Assembly (NCBI RefSeq): GCF_025515275.1
Contig: NZ_JAOPFU010000030.1
Span: 1 to 53,385, forward strand
Reading direction: 5' to 3'
DNA length: 53,385 nt
Source of the DNA: Catenovulum sp. 2E275
Lineage (GTDB): Bacteria > Pseudomonadota > Gammaproteobacteria > Enterobacterales > Alteromonadaceae
Part shown: piece by piece, positions 8,811-19,435 of the stretch
Numbering within the stretch: the stretch's first letter is position 1
How the letters are laid out: each line of letters starts with the position of its first letter
The notes under the pieces: model-generated
What the model saw: only the letters and a program-made list of their open reading frames with translations
Databases searched by the model: none
Told to the model about the DNA's origin: nothing
Program-made: the position numbers and the translations under genes

Positions 8811-9380
8811 ATGACTCAATCAATTATCAACACTAAAATCAAAGAATTTAACGCAACAGCTTATCACAATGGCGATTTCATTGACGTATCAGATAAAGAC
8901 CTTGCTGGTAAATGGTCTGTTGTTTTCTTCTACCCTGCTGACTTCACTTTTGTTTGTCCTACTGAGTTAGGCGATGTTGCAGATTATTATGAGCAACTTC
9001 AAGGTATGGGCGTAGAAGTATATTCAGTTTCAACTGACACTCATTTCACTCACAAAGCATGGCATGATTCTTCTGAAACTATCGGTAAAATCAAGTTCCC
9101 TATGATTGGCGACCCAACTGGCCGTATCTCTCGTAACTTTGGTGTAATGATTGAAGAAGACGGTTTAGCACTTCGTGGTACTTTTGTTATCAACCCTGAA
9201 GGCGAAATTAAAGTTGCTGAAGTTCATGACCTTGGTATTGGCCGTAGCGCTAAAGAGCTAGTTCGTAAAATTCAGGCTGCTCAATACGTTGCAGAGCATG
9301 ATGGTGAAGTTTGTCCTGCTGCATGGCAACCAGGTGAAGCTACATTAGCACCTTCATTAGACCTAGTAGGTAAAATTTAA
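8811..9380 (+). CDS. ahpC: Alkyl hydroperoxide reductase subunit C (typical 2-Cys peroxiredoxin)
   Basis: AhpC reduces hydrogen peroxide, organic peroxides and peroxynitrite in the cytoplasm. The peroxidatic Cys49 sits in DFTFVCPTE and the resolving Cys168 in GEVCPAAW. The length (189) is normal for the family. AAGGAGAAG lies directly before the start. The codons are strongly biased toward those of highly expressed genes (CGT, GGT, ACT), in line with an abundant protein. AhpF, its dedicated reductase, follows after 110 bases containing a stem-loop. Confidence 0.97.
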   Translation: MTQSIINTKIKEFNATAYHNGDFIDVSDKDLAGKWSVVFFYPADFTFVCPTELGDVADYYEQLQGMGVEVYSVSTDTHFTHKAWHDSSETIGKIKFPMIGDPTGRISRNFGVMIEEDGLALRGTFVINPEGEIKVAEVHDLGIGRSAKELVRKIQAAQYVAEHDGEVCPAAWQPGEATLAPSLDLVGKI

Positions 9381-9418
9381 TAAAGCAGCCGCTTTTAGTT
9401 AAATTTTATTAAGTGTAC

Positions 9419-9438
9419 GAAGCCGCTCAGGCGGCTTC
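9419..9438 (+). terminator. Intercistronic stem-loop between ahpC and ahpF
   Basis: GAAGCCGC (9419-9426) pairs perfectly with GCGGCTTC (9431-9438) around a TCAG loop. The sequence after it (ATCTCTCTTAAATTTCC) is not a strong T-run, so it is more likely a partial terminator or an mRNA-stabilising end that keeps AhpC above AhpF than a full stop. Confidence 0.55.
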
Positions 9439-9490
9439 ATCTCTCTTAAATTTCCGTATCCATTATTAGTTTTTTTATCTTGGAGTTGTT

Positions 9491-11074
9491 ATGTTAGACA
9501 ATAATATCAAGCAACAATTAACCAGTCACTTCGCCGGTCTTAAACACAAAGTAGAATTGCAATTGTCGCTCGATGACAGCAACAAGGCAAAGGAGTTAAA
9601 AGGTTTGGCTGACGATTTAGCCTCAGTTAGTGCCAATATTGAGGTAACTGACTCAACCAATCCGGCTGATCGTAAACCTATGATGTGGGTGAAAGATACA
9701 GTTAATCAAACTCAGGCAGGTTTTGCCGGTGTGCCAATGGGGCATGAGTTTACCTCTCTTATTTTAGCGGTTTTGCAAGCGGGTGGTCATCCGGTTAAAC
9801 AAAGCGCAGAAGTGATTGAGCAAATTAAAAACATTAAAGGCGAGTTTAAATTTGAAAGCTATATTTCACTGAGTTGCCAAAACTGCCCTGAAGTTGTGCA
9901 AGCCCTAAATTTATTAGCTTTGCTTAACCCGAATATTAGCCATGTGATGATTGATGGTGGCGTATTTGGTGATGAAGTTAAAGAACGTAATATTATGGCT
10001 GTGCCGTCAGTATATTTAAATGGCGAGTCTTTTGCTCAAGGCCGAATTGCGCTGGGTGAAATTATTAAGCGTATTGATTCTGGCGCGGCAGAAAAAGAAG
10101 TTGAAAAAATTAATCAAAAAGCACCTTACGATGTTTTAGTTGTTGGTGGTGGTCCATCTGGGGCTGCGGCGGCGATTTATGCGGCACGTAAAGGTTTGCG
10201 TACAGGTATTGTTGCTGAACGTTTTGGCGGTCAGGTGATGGATACCGTTGGCATTGAGAACTTTATTTCGGTTAAAAAAACCGAAGGTCCAAAATTAGTT
10301 GCTGGTTTAGAAGAACACGTTAAAGATTATGATGTGGATATTATTCAGCAGCAAAGAGCAAGTTCAATTAGCCGTAACGAGTTAGTGGAAGTGGCACTTG
10401 AAAGTGGCGCGCAGGTGTCGAGTAAATCTGTGATTATTGCAACAGGTGCTCGCTGGCGCAAAATGAATGTGCCGGGTGAAGTTGAATACAGCGGTAAAGG
10501 TGTTGCTTATTGTCCGCACTGCGATGGCCCATTATTTAAAGGCAAAAAAGTTGCAGTGATTGGTGGTGGTAACTCAGGTATTGAAGCAGCAATTGATTTG
10601 GCTGGCATTGTTGAGCATGTCACTGTGCTTGAGTTTGATACTAAGTTACGTGCCGATGAAGTTTTGCAAAATAAAGCTCGCTCAATGGGCAATATCGACA
10701 TTATTACTCAGGCTATGACTACCGAAGTTATTGGTGATGGCAGTAAAGTAACTGGGTTAACTTATACCGACAGAGCAACTGATGAATCTAAATCGATTGA
10801 ACTAGCAGGTATTTTTGTGCAAATCGGGTTAGTGCCAAACAGTGAGTTTATTGACGGTGATATTGATTTAACCAATCGTGGTGAAGTCATTATTAATGAA
10901 AAAGGTGAAACTTCAATGCCTGGCGTATTTGCCGCTGGTGATGTTACCACTGTACCTTATAAGCAAATTATTATTGCAATGGGCGCAGGGGCTACCGCTT
11001 CACTAAGTGCATTTGATTACCTTATCCGCCAAACTCCGGCTGATACTAAAAGCAAAACAGATAAAGCGGCTTAA
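9491..11074 (+). CDS. ahpF: Alkyl hydroperoxide reductase subunit F (NADH:peroxiredoxin oxidoreductase)
   Basis: AhpF passes electrons from NADH through FAD and two disulfide centres to AhpC. Residues about 1-195 form the N-terminal double thioredoxin-fold domain with CQNC at 129-132. The thioredoxin-reductase-like part follows, with an FAD-binding GGGPSG motif (about 219-224), the redox pair CPHC at 341-344, an NADH-binding GGGNSG motif and a second FAD contact (FAAGDVTT). The length of 527 is close to E. coli AhpF (521). TTGGAGTTGTT precedes the ATG. The gene runs convergently to mutM. Confidence 0.97.
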   Translation: MLDNNIKQQLTSHFAGLKHKVELQLSLDDSNKAKELKGLADDLASVSANIEVTDSTNPADRKPMMWVKDTVNQTQAGFAGVPMGHEFTSLILAVLQAGGHPVKQSAEVIEQIKNIKGEFKFESYISLSCQNCPEVVQALNLLALLNPNISHVMIDGGVFGDEVKERNIMAVPSVYLNGESFAQGRIALGEIIKRIDSGAAEKEVEKINQKAPYDVLVVGGGPSGAAAAIYAARKGLRTGIVAERFGGQVMDTVGIENFISVKKTEGPKLVAGLEEHVKDYDVDIIQQQRASSISRNELVEVALESGAQVSSKSVIIATGARWRKMNVPGEVEYSGKGVAYCPHCDGPLFKGKKVAVIGGGNSGIEAAIDLAGIVEHVTVLEFDTKLRADEVLQNKARSMGNIDIITQAMTTEVIGDGSKVTGLTYTDRATDESKSIELAGIFVQIGLVPNSEFIDGDIDLTNRGEVIINEKGETSMPGVFAAGDVTTVPYKQIIIAMGAGATASLSAFDYLIRQTPADTKSKTDKAA

Positions 11075-11100
11075 TTGCCGCTTTGCGTTTATTTATTTTT
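11063..11100. terminator. Terminator between convergent ahpF and mutM
   Basis: AAAGCGGC (11063-11070) pairs with GCCGCTTT (11077-11084). The ahpF stop lies in the loop, and a T-rich tail follows on the plus strand. On the minus strand the hairpin lies just past the mutM stop and is followed by a loose T-rich run, so it may serve both genes. Confidence 0.65.
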
Positions 11101-11905
11101 GGCACTTTTTACAAAATACAGTTGCCCGCTGGGCAATAACCAAACCGGTTAATTCGGTTTGGCATATTTTGCACTTTTCACCAGCTCTTCCATATACCAT
11201 TAGCTCTTGGGCAAAATAACCCGGCTTGCCATCTGCCTGAGTAAAATCTTTTAACGTTGTGCCACCTTGAGTAATGGCTTTAGCCAATACTTGTTTTATG
11301 TTTTCAACCAATAATTGATACTGCTTAAAGCTGATTTTTCCGGCTGCTTTTTTAGGATGAATGCCGCTCATAAATAAAGATTCATTGGCATAAATGTTTC
11401 CAACTCCAACGACAACTTTGTTATCCATTAAAAAAGTTTTAATCGCAGTTTGTCGTTTTTGTGCTTTTTGGTGCAAATATTCAGCGGTGAATTCATCTGT
11501 TAAAGGTTCTGGCCCTAAGTGCGCTAAGACTAAACTGGCATCTTCGAGTGTTTTAAACCAAAGTACAGCGCCAAATCGTCTTGGATCATTTAACCTTAAA
11601 CTTTTGCCTGAACCTAAAAATAACTCAAAATGATCATGCTTTTTTTTAGGCATGGTGCTGTCTACAACACATAATTTGCCAGACATACCTAAATGTAAAA
11701 GGGCAATGCCAGCTTGGCAATAAAGTAGTAAGTATTTGGCACGGCGGTCTATTTTTTCAATGACTTGATCGGTTAGTTGGTTGATTTCAAGCGGAATAGG
11801 CCAACGCATTTTGGCGTTATAAACAGCCACTTTATTAATTTTTTGACCTATTAAATGAGGGCTAATCCCCATTCGTGTCACTTCTACTTCTGGTAATTCC
11901 GGCAT
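11093..11905 (-). CDS. mutM: Formamidopyrimidine-DNA glycosylase (Fpg)
   Basis: MutM removes 8-oxoguanine and ring-opened purines from DNA and cleaves the abasic site. After Met removal the N-terminal PELPEVEV supplies the catalytic Pro and Glu. The H2TH region ([14 protein letters not shown]) is present, and the last 30 residues hold the zinc finger (CKICQ... and CKKC). The length of 270 is typical. It is a single gene in opposite orientation to ahpCF. The oxidative-damage theme is shared, but there is no shared transcription. Confidence 0.96.
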   Translation of the reverse strand: MPELPEVEVTRMGISPHLIGQKINKVAVYNAKMRWPIPLEINQLTDQVIEKIDRRAKYLLLYCQAGIALLHLGMSGKLCVVDSTMPKKKHDHFELFLGSGKSLRLNDPRRFGAVLWFKTLEDASLVLAHLGPEPLTDEFTAEYLHQKAQKRQTAIKTFLMDNKVVVGVGNIYANESLFMSGIHPKKAAGKISFKQYQLLVENIKQVLAKAITQGGTTLKDFTQADGKPGYFAQELMVYGRAGEKCKICQTELTGLVIAQRATVFCKKCQK

Positions 11906-12573
<668 letters not shown>

Positions 12574-12611
12574 ACAATAACAATATTTTCAACGAGTTTT
12601 AGGAGACGATA

Positions 12612-13877
12612 ATGGAAAATAATGTATTTCACTTGCAGTATGCAATGGATACCTTCTATTTTCTGGTTTGTGGCGCCCTAGTAATGTGGATGGCTGCAGG
12701 CTTTGCGATGTTAGAAGCTGGCCTTGTAAGAGCAAAAAACACAACTGAAATTTTAACTAAAAATATCGCGCTTTTTGCGATTGCAAGCATCATGTACTTA
12801 GTATCTGGTTATGCAATTATGTACGGCGGCGAATATTTCTTAACCGGTATTCAAGATGTAGACGTAACTGCAACTTTAGCTGATTTCGCTGCGCGTGAAG
12901 ATGGCTTTGAAGGTGGTTCTATCTATTCTGGTGCGTCAGATTTCTTCTTCCAGGTGGTTTTCGTAGCAACAGCTATGTCAATTGTATCTGGTGCGGTTGC
13001 TGAGCGTATGAAACTTTGGGCTTTCTTAGCGTTTGCTGTTGTTATGACTGGTTTTATCTATCCTATGGAAGGTAGCTGGACTTGGGGCGGTAACGAAGTA
13101 TTTGGTATGTTTAGCCTAGGTGATTTCTCTGACTTTGCTGGTTCTGGTATTGTTCACATGGCGGGCGCTGCTGCTGCTTTAGCTGGTGTGTTATTACTAG
13201 GTGCTCGTAAAGGTAAATACACAGCAGACGGTCGTGCTCATGCGATTCCTGGTTGTAACATGCCTTTAGCAACTTTAGGTACATTCATTTTATGGATGGG
13301 TTGGTTCGGCTTTAACGGTGGTTCAGTCTTAAAATTAGGTGACATCGCTAACGCTAACTCTGTTGCAATGGTTTTCTTAAACACTAACGCAGCTGCTGCT
13401 GGTGGTGTAGTTGCCGCTTTAATCACAGCTCGTATTTTATTCAAGAAAGCTGACTTAACCATGGCATTAAACGGTGCATTAGCAGGTTTAGTTGCTATCA
13501 CTGCTGAACCGTCAACACCAAGTGCATTTGAAGCAACTATCTTTGGTGCTTTAGGTGGTGTGTTAGTGGTATTCTCAATCATTACTTTAGACAAGTTAAA
13601 AATCGATGATCCGGTTGGTGCTATCTCTGTTCACGGTGTGGTTGGTTTATTAGGTTTATTATTAGTTCCGGTAACAAACGATGGTACAAACTTTGGTGAC
13701 CAGTTATTCGGTGCATTAGTTATCTTTGTTTGGGTATTCGTAACTAGCTTAATCGTTTGGAGCATTATTAAAGCGGTTATCGGTTTACGTGTAACCGAAG
13801 AAGAAGAGTATGAAGGTGTGGATATTTCTGAGTGTGGTATTGAAGCTTACCCAGAATTCACAAAGTCTGCTAAATAA
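12612..13877 (+). CDS. amtB: Ammonium transporter (Amt family)
   Basis: This inner-membrane trimeric channel takes up ammonium. The 421-residue protein has about 11 membrane segments. The twin pore histidines are visible in IVHMAGAAAALAG and SVHGVVGLLG, and the Amt signature stretch around MLEAGLVRAKN is present. It lacks an obvious cleaved signal peptide, unlike E. coli AmtB. It is followed by a strong terminator, so glnK-amtB is a two-gene operon. The codon choice suggests good expression. Confidence 0.95.
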   Translation: MENNVFHLQYAMDTFYFLVCGALVMWMAAGFAMLEAGLVRAKNTTEILTKNIALFAIASIMYLVSGYAIMYGGEYFLTGIQDVDVTATLADFAAREDGFEGGSIYSGASDFFFQVVFVATAMSIVSGAVAERMKLWAFLAFAVVMTGFIYPMEGSWTWGGNEVFGMFSLGDFSDFAGSGIVHMAGAAAALAGVLLLGARKGKYTADGRAHAIPGCNMPLATLGTFILWMGWFGFNGGSVLKLGDIANANSVAMVFLNTNAAAAGGVVAALITARILFKKADLTMALNGALAGLVAITAEPSTPSAFEATIFGALGGVLVVFSIITLDKLKIDDPVGAISVHGVVGLLGLLLVPVTNDGTNFGDQLFGALVIFVWVFVTSLIVWSIIKAVIGLRVTEEEEYEGVDISECGIEAYPEFTKSAK

Positions 13878-13897
13878 TTACAATTATTCCTTAACCA

Positions 13898-13927
13898 AAG
13901 CCGCGCCCTAAAAAGTGCGGCTTTTTT
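13898..13927 (+). terminator. Rho-independent terminator of glnK-amtB
   Basis: AAAGCCGC (13898-13905) pairs with GCGGCTTT (13917-13924), and the stem runs into TTTTTT. It lies 20 bases after the amtB stop. Confidence 0.85.
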
Positions 13928-13974
13928 GTTTGTCTTTATTAAATTTAAATTGCGGGCTAAAGAATTAGCTCAAT

Positions 13975-14619
13975 TTAACTCGCTGTGGCTTTACGCAAAA
14001 ACGGGCTGTTTTTAAGCATAAATATATAGTTATCAACTATGCTCTCGGCCATAGAGTCTAAATCGAATAAATCCGGCATAAATAACCAGTTAGTCATTAG
14101 CCCACCAAAATAACCATGTTTAATGAGCGCTGCTTTTTTGGTGTCTAAATCTTGCGGAAGCTGGCCTTTATTAACCGCATTTTTTAACCCTCTTTCAATT
14201 CGGTCGGTGCATTCACAAAACGCAGTTTGTTGCCTTTGATCTAGTTCGGATACTTCGCCATTGGTTTCAAAACGGTGAAATAGAATGGTAAAAACACGGC
14301 GTCTTTGCTCATCATGGCAAACATCTTTTAAAAACTGAATTGAAAACTCACGCATTTTTTTGAGTGGGTCAGCTTCGTTTTCATCTGCCGGTTCTTCAGC
14401 CAGTGCATCCAGTGGGGTACGAACTCTGTCAACCATAGCTTCAAACAAATCCACTTTGTTTTTAAAGTGCCAATAAATTGCGCCACGGGTCATGCCGCAG
14501 TGGTTGGCAACATCCATTAAAGTTGTTTGAGCATATCCTTTTGTATAAAAAACTTCTTCTGCCGCATCCAGTAGCTGATTACGCGTTTCCAGAGTTTCTT
14601 CTTTCGTTTTTCTGACCAT
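13975..14619 (-). CDS. acrR: TetR-family repressor of the efflux operon (AcrR-like)
   Basis: The start MVRKTKEETLETRNQLLDAA closely resembles the E. coli AcrR N-terminus, and the helix-turn-helix (about residues 28-52, GMTRGAIYWHFKNK) is typical of TetR/AcrR repressors. The C-terminal TetR_C ligand-binding half would sense drugs. I chose the ATG at 14619, because the longer frame would begin at a TTG at 14634 and does not match family starts. The gene is divergent from an acrAB-OprM-type operon, which it should repress. A MITE-like element ends only about 33 bases upstream of this start codon, so the original control region has been pushed away. Confidence 0.88.
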   Translation of the reverse strand: MVRKTKEETLETRNQLLDAAEEVFYTKGYAQTTLMDVANHCGMTRGAIYWHFKNKVDLFEAMVDRVRTPLDALAEEPADENEADPLKKMREFSIQFLKDVCHDEQRRRVFTILFHRFETNGEVSELDQRQQTAFCECTDRIERGLKNAVNKGQLPQDLDTKKAALIKHGYFGGLMTNWLFMPDLFDLDSMAESIVDNYIFMLKNSPFLRKATAS

Positions 14620-14651
14620 GTTTAGATACACCAATAATTTGCTGTTTGCTA

Positions 14652-14912
14652 GGGGCTGTTGCGTTTGATGTACAAATTTTGTTCTAACTAAATGCTTTTT
14701 AATCGAGGCGTAGCGTTGAAGGCCTAATGAATTAAGTCAAAACGCTGCAACAAAGAGTAAAAAGCATTTAGGACGAACCTAAAGGCAGCGTTTGTTTGGC
14801 ATTTCTTCTGCGTTATAGCTCATTTATGTAGCTCACTACACGTCAATCGCTATGCCTTGGATAAATACCAAACAAACTGCTGCAAAATTGTACTCAAAAG
14901 ATCAACAGACCC
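14652..14912. mobile_element. MITE-like element with terminal inverted repeats and TA flanks
   Basis: The ends GGGGCTGTTG and CAACAGACCC form 10-base terminal inverted repeats with one mismatch. The match extends outward through CTA/TAG, which fits a duplicated TA target (14650-14651 and 14913-14914). Inside are further nested inverted pairs: TAAATGCTTTTTA (14689-14701) with TAAAAAGCATTTA (14758-14770), and GCAGCGTTTGTTTGGCATTT (14785-14804) with its near-complement at 14862-14883. The 261-base element codes for nothing. A TA duplication with short inverted repeats suggests mobilisation by an IS630/Tc1-mariner-type transposase. I recall very similar sequences repeated in other Alteromonadales genomes but cannot check this. 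Confidence 0.7.
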
Positions 14913-14961
14913 TAGCAATTCAAGCTAAAAGTCAACCGAACAAAGTGACTTTATTTCGATA

Positions 14962-14989
14962 AATATTGGTTGAAATTCTAACCAATATT
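14962..14989. promoter_or_regulatory. Dyad, possible operator
   Basis: AATATTGGTT and AACCAATATT are perfect 10-base inverted arms around an 8-base spacer. Its place between the MITE-like element and the acrA operator suggests a binding site for a regulator of acrR or acrA, but the factor is unknown. Confidence 0.4.
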
Positions 14990-15001
14990 ATTCTAAAATA
15001 C

Positions 15002-15023
15002 AAACATACATGCATGAATGTTT
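15002..15023. promoter_or_regulatory. AcrR-box-like palindrome upstream of acrA
   Basis: A 22-base inverted repeat with two mismatched positions (AAACAT-A-CATGCATG-A-ATGTTT) resembles the E. coli AcrR operator core (ACATACATTTGTGAATGTATGT) in its ACATACAT and GAATGT halves. It is the best candidate for the binding site of the divergent repressor. Confidence 0.55.
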
Positions 15024-15166
15024 AATTTAAGTTCTTACTAGCGCTAATTAATTGATTAAATTTTCAACATGCATCTGTGAAAGATCTTTAGTATGGTACA
15101 AATAACTAACACAACGCACGATGTGAGTACCATTCTATTCCGCTATTTATTTACCAAGAGGTTATT

Positions 15167-16306
15167 ATGAAATTGAAATTCAGTGCCTTAATGCTGGCAT
15201 CCGGCTTAACATTGGCTTTAGCTGCATGTCAGTCTGGTGATGCAGAAGAAAAAGCTCAAGCTTCAGCTGCTCGCCCTGCTTTGCAAGTCGATGCGCTTGA
15301 GTTAGTTGCTCAAACTGTCGAAATTAAAGAAGAATTACCAGCCCGCGCTGTGGCTTTTAAAGTGGCTGAAGTTCGCCCTCAGGTTACTGGGATTATTCAA
15401 AAACGTAACTTTACCGAAGGTGGTTATGTTGAAGCGGGTCAAACTTTGTATCAAATCGAAGATGCGCTTTATCAGGCAAATTACCAAAGTGCAAAAGCAG
15501 ATTTAGCCCGTACTGAAGCAAATTTAACAACGGCTAAAACTGAGTTAAACCGTTATAAAGCGTTAATTAAAGATAAAGCGGTTAGCCAACAAACTTTAGA
15601 TCAGGCTCAGGCTAACTATCAGGCGTTAGATGCTCAGTTAGCGATGAATAAAGCCGCATTACATAAAGCTAAAGTTGATTTATCTTATACTAAAGTATTA
15701 GCGCCTATTTCTGGTCAAATTAGTAAATCAAATATTACTGAAGGTGCTTTAGTTAGTGCTGGTCAAGCTGATAGCCTTGCGAGTATCACTCAGTTAGATC
15801 CAATTTATTTTGATATGGTGCAAGCTAGCAGTGAGCTTCGCAAAATCAAAGATAAAATTAAAAGTGGTGAGTTAAATGTGTCGACTGCTAAAGCAATTTT
15901 GCAGTTAGACAATAAAGAATACACTGGTAAATTTTTATTTAACGAAGTTCAAGTTAACCCATCTACCGATACAGTTACGATTCGTACCGAATTTGATAAT
16001 GCTGATAAAGCGTTAATGCCGGGTATGTTTGCGAGCGTTAAGTTAGTACAGGCGACTCGTCCTAACTCTGTTTTAGTACCGCAAAAAGCGATTGCATTTG
16101 GCCGTAAAGGTGATGCCAGTGCTTATGTTGTAACCGCTGATAATACAGTTGAGGTAAAACCTGTCACAATTAGCCGCTCAATCGGCAATAACTGGTTGGT
16201 TACTTCTGGTTTAAATGCTGGCGATAAAGTTATTTTAAATGGTTTACAAAAAATCGGCCCGGGTGCTCCTGTAAACCCAACAATCACTAAGCAAAAAGCG
16301 GAGTAA
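15167..16306 (+). CDS. acrA: RND efflux periplasmic adaptor (AcrA/MexA-like lipoprotein)
   Basis: This membrane-fusion protein links the inner-membrane pump to the outer-membrane channel. The lipobox LAAC (Cys21) gives a lipid anchor. Residues about 60-105 and 180-215 are the two lipoyl halves (VRPQVTGIIQKRNFTEGGYV and KVLAPISGQISKSNITEGALV region), separated by an alpha-hairpin rich in Ala, Lys and Gln (about 105-175). The barrel and membrane-proximal domains follow. The 379-residue length is typical. It is the first gene of a three-gene operon, 3 bases ahead of the pump gene. Confidence 0.93.
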   Translation: MKLKFSALMLASGLTLALAACQSGDAEEKAQASAARPALQVDALELVAQTVEIKEELPARAVAFKVAEVRPQVTGIIQKRNFTEGGYVEAGQTLYQIEDALYQANYQSAKADLARTEANLTTAKTELNRYKALIKDKAVSQQTLDQAQANYQALDAQLAMNKAALHKAKVDLSYTKVLAPISGQISKSNITEGALVSAGQADSLASITQLDPIYFDMVQASSELRKIKDKIKSGELNVSTAKAILQLDNKEYTGKFLFNEVQVNPSTDTVTIRTEFDNADKALMPGMFASVKLVQATRPNSVLVPQKAIAFGRKGDASAYVVTADNTVEVKPVTISRSIGNNWLVTSGLNAGDKVILNGLQKIGPGAPVNPTITKQKAE

Positions 16307-16309
16307 CGA

Positions 16310-19300
16310 ATGGCCAAAACATTTATCGAACGCCCGATTCTGGCATGGGTAATTGCAATCTTGATTATGCTCGCAGGGGTATTATCAATATTTCAATTAC
16401 CGGTTGCACAGTATCCAGATGTAGCGCCGCCAGCGGTTTCCATTTCGGCTTCTTATCCAGGTGCATCTAGTGAGGTTGTGCAGGATACAGTTGTACAGGT
16501 TATAGAGCAGAGCTTAACCGGTATTGATAATGTTCAGTACATTAGTGCCAGCTCTGATTCATCAGGTAACGCTAGTATTACCTTAACCTTTACTGCTGGA
16601 ACTGATCCTGATATTGCTCAGGTTCAGGTGCAAAATAAACTGCAACGAGCCATGCCTTTATTACCTCAAGTAGTGCAACAAAATGGTATTGCGGTTAGTA
16701 AATCTAGCTCTGGCTTTTTATTAGTTATCGGTTTTTATTCCTCTGATGGCACAATGAACCGTAACGATATTTCGGACTTTGTTGCTGCTAATATCCAGGA
16801 TCAAATTAGCCGGGTAAGTGGTGTTGGCCAGGTTAACTTTTTTGGTTCTCAGTATGCGATGCGTATCTGGATTAACCCTGAAAAAATGACTCAATTCTCG
16901 CTGACTACTGCTGATGTGGTTGCTGCTATTCAAGCGCAAAATGCGCAAATTGCAGCCGGTGAAATTGGTGGTGCGCCAGCGGTTAAAGGTCAACAAATTA
17001 ACGCTAGTATTATTGTTGAAACTGGTTTAGAAACGCCCGAAGAGTTCGGCAATATATTTGTTAAAGTTGCAGAAGATGGCTCTACCATTCGGATTAAAGA
17101 TATTGCCCGAGTTGAGTTAGGTGGTGAAAATTACCAATATTTAACAGAGTACAATAACCAAGCCGCGAGTGGTATGGGGATTAGTTTAGCGTCGGGTGCT
17201 AACGCATTAGACACAGCTGCTGCAATTCGCGCTCGTATGGATGATCTACATGAATTATTCCCAGATGGTCTAGAAGTTGTTTATCCGTACGATACAACGC
17301 CGTTTGTTCGTTTATCTATCATGGGCGTAGTACAAACACTAGCAGAAGCTATTTTGTTAGTATTTGTTGTTATGTATTTGTTTTTACAAAACTTCCGTGC
17401 AACTTTAATTCCGACCATTGCGGTACCAGTTGTATTGTGTGGTACGTTCGCAATTATTTGGGCATTTGGTTATTCAATTAATACCTTAACTATGTTTGGT
17501 ATGGTGCTCGCTATCGGCCTGCTGGTAGATGATGCCATTGTTGTGGTGGAAAACGTTGAGCGGGTAATGCATGAAGAAGGCTTATCGCCAAAAGAAGCGA
17601 CCAAAAAATCTATGCGTCAGATTACTGGTGCGTTAATTGGTATCGGTCTTGTATTATCTGCTGTATTTGTCCCTATGGCATTTTTTGGCGGTTCTACCGG
17701 GGTTATTTATCGTCAGTTCTCAATCACAATTGTATCGTCAATGGTATTGTCGGTTATTGTTGCGTTAATCCTAACACCTGCACTGTGTGCAACTATGTTA
17801 AAGCCAATTGAGCATACCAAAAAACCGGAAAAAGGCTTTTTTGCATGGTTTAACCGTAAAGTAGATAGTTCAACTGAGCGCTACAAAAATAGCTTACACA
17901 ATATTTTAGGTAAAACTGGCCGTTACATGGTGGTTTATGTGGTATTAGTGGGCGGTTTAGCCTTTTTATTCACGCGTATGCCAACCTCATTTTTACCAGA
18001 CGAAGACCAAGGCATTATGTTTACCCAAATGACATTGCCGCAAGGGGCGAGTCAGGAACGAAGTGCAGAAGTTATGAACTCGGTTGAGCAATATTATTTA
18101 GAAAATGAAGCCGATAATGTTGCTTCGGTTTTCTCAGTAATTGGGTTTAGCTTTAGTGGTCGTGGTCAAAATAACGGTATTGCATTTGTGCGTTTAAAAG
18201 ACTGGGATGAAAGAACCCGTGGTGAACAACACGTTCAGGCTGTTGCTGGCCGTGCTATGGGGTATTTTTCACAGTTAAAAGATGCGTTTGTATTTGCATT
18301 TGTGCCACCGGCAATCACTCAGCTTGGTACGGCATCTGGTTTTGATTTCCAATTGCAGGACTTAAGTGGTTTGGGTCATGACGCATTAATTAATGCTCGT
18401 AACCAGTTATTAGGTATGGCTGCGCAAGATCCAAGATTGGCGGGTGTACGTCCGAATGGGCAGGAAGATACGGCACAATTTAAAATCGATATTGATCAGC
18501 AAAAAGCATTAGCTTTAGGTGTATCACTGAGTGATATTAACCAAACATTTACCACCGCTTGGGCATCTAATTATGTTAATGACTTTGTAGACAATGGCCG
18601 GGTTAAACGGGTTTATGTTCAGGCTGATGCGCCTTACCGTATGATGCCGGAAGATATTAAACACTGGTATGTACGTAATAATCAGGGCGAAATGGTGCCG
18701 TTTACCGCATTTAGTGAAGCGCGCTGGATTCATGGTCCAACCAAACTTGAACGTTATAATGGTGTATCTTCGGTTCAAATTTTAGGTCAGGCTGCTCCGG
18801 GTTTGAGCACAGGTGATGCAATGCAGGCGATGGAAGAAATCGTCGCTAAATTACCTAAAGGTATTGGCTTTGAATGGTCTGGTATGTCATTACAGGAAAA
18901 ACAATCTGGTGCACAAGCGCCTATGCTATATGCGCTGTCAATTTTGATTGTATTTTTATGTTTGGCTGCATTATATGAAAGCTGGAGTGTTCCGTTTTCA
19001 GTTATGTTAGTTGTACCACTGGGTGTTTTAGGTGCGGTATGTTTTGCATTAGCGCGTGGTTTATCTAACGACGTTTATTTTCAGGTTGGCTTGTTAACCA
19101 CAATTGGTCTTGCCTCTAAAAACGCGATCTTAATTGTAGAGTTCGCAAGAGCCTTGTACGAAGAAAAAGGCTTAAGTTTAGTTGATGCGACAATTGAAGC
19201 AGCTCGTTTACGTTTACGTCCTATTTTAATGACTTCATTGGCATTTATGTTAGGTGTAACACCGCTTGTATTAAGCTCTGGCGCGGGTTCGGGTAGTCAG

Positions 19301-19435
19301 AATGCAATTGGTACTGGTGTATTTGGTGGTATGTTCTCTGCAACTGTGCTGGCCATTTTCTTTGTACCTGTATTCTTTGTGGTTGTATTTAAGTTATCGC
19401 ACAAACTAACCAATAAAGAAGGTGGCAAAGTATGA
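16310..19435 (+). CDS. acrB: RND multidrug efflux pump, inner-membrane subunit (AcrB/MexB family)
   Basis: The 1041-residue proton/drug antiporter of the HAE1 type starts with [17 protein letters not shown], characteristic of AcrB. It has 12 membrane segments and two large periplasmic loops. Proton-relay Asp residues appear in [18 protein letters not shown] (TM4), and the TM10 Lys in [14 protein letters not shown]. It should expel diverse hydrophobic drugs, dyes and bile-salt-like compounds from the periplasm. Its stop overlaps the start of the outer-membrane factor gene by 4 bases (ATGA). Confidence 0.95.
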   Translation: MAKTFIERPILAWVIAILIMLAGVLSIFQLPVAQYPDVAPPAVSISASYPGASSEVVQDTVVQVIEQSLTGIDNVQYISASSDSSGNASITLTFTAGTDPDIAQVQVQNKLQRAMPLLPQVVQQNGIAVSKSSSGFLLVIGFYSSDGTMNRNDISDFVAANIQDQISRVSGVGQVNFFGSQYAMRIWINPEKMTQFSLTTADVVAAIQAQNAQIAAGEIGGAPAVKGQQINASIIVETGLETPEEFGNIFVKVAEDGSTIRIKDIARVELGGENYQYLTEYNNQAASGMGISLASGANALDTAAAIRARMDDLHELFPDGLEVVYPYDTTPFVRLSIMGVVQTLAEAILLVFVVMYLFLQNFRATLIPTIAVPVVLCGTFAIIWAFGYSINTLTMFGMVLAIGLLVDDAIVVVENVERVMHEEGLSPKEATKKSMRQITGALIGIGLVLSAVFVPMAFFGGSTGVIYRQFSITIVSSMVLSVIVALILTPALCATMLKPIEHTKKPEKGFFAWFNRKVDSSTERYKNSLHNILGKTGRYMVVYVVLVGGLAFLFTRMPTSFLPDEDQGIMFTQMTLPQGASQERSAEVMNSVEQYYLENEADNVASVFSVIGFSFSGRGQNNGIAFVRLKDWDERTRGEQHVQAVAGRAMGYFSQLKDAFVFAFVPPAITQLGTASGFDFQLQDLSGLGHDALINARNQLLGMAAQDPRLAGVRPNGQEDTAQFKIDIDQQKALALGVSLSDINQTFTTAWASNYVNDFVDNGRVKRVYVQADAPYRMMPEDIKHWYVRNNQGEMVPFTAFSEARWIHGPTKLERYNGVSSVQILGQAAPGLSTGDAMQAMEEIVAKLPKGIGFEWSGMSLQEKQSGAQAPMLYALSILIVFLCLAALYESWSVPFSVMLVVPLGVLGAVCFALARGLSNDVYFQVGLLTTIGLASKNAILIVEFARALYEEKGLSLVDATIEAARLRLRPILMTSLAFMLGVTPLVLSSGAGSGSQNAIGTGVFGGMFSATVLAIFFVPVFFVVVFKLSHKLTNKEGGKV

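Larger units (their letters stand above)
14635..15166. promoter_or_regulatory. acrR-acrA divergent control region
   Basis: This 532-base gap holds no gene. From left to right it contains a MITE-like element (14652-14912), a 10-bp-arm dyad (14962-14989), an AcrR-box-like palindrome (15002-15023) and then about 140 bases of AT-rich DNA leading to the acrA start, with AAGAGG 7 bases before the ATG. I could not pick a convincing -35/-10 pair for acrA. Confidence 0.5.

Noticed and set aside
13238-13594. 118-codon frame antisense to amtB
   Set aside because: It is a shadow of the strongly conserved amtB reading frame.
14652-14912. CRISPR array or tandem repeats in the acrR-acrA gap
   Set aside because: The repeats are inverted and nested, not directly repeated with spacers, and there are no cas genes.
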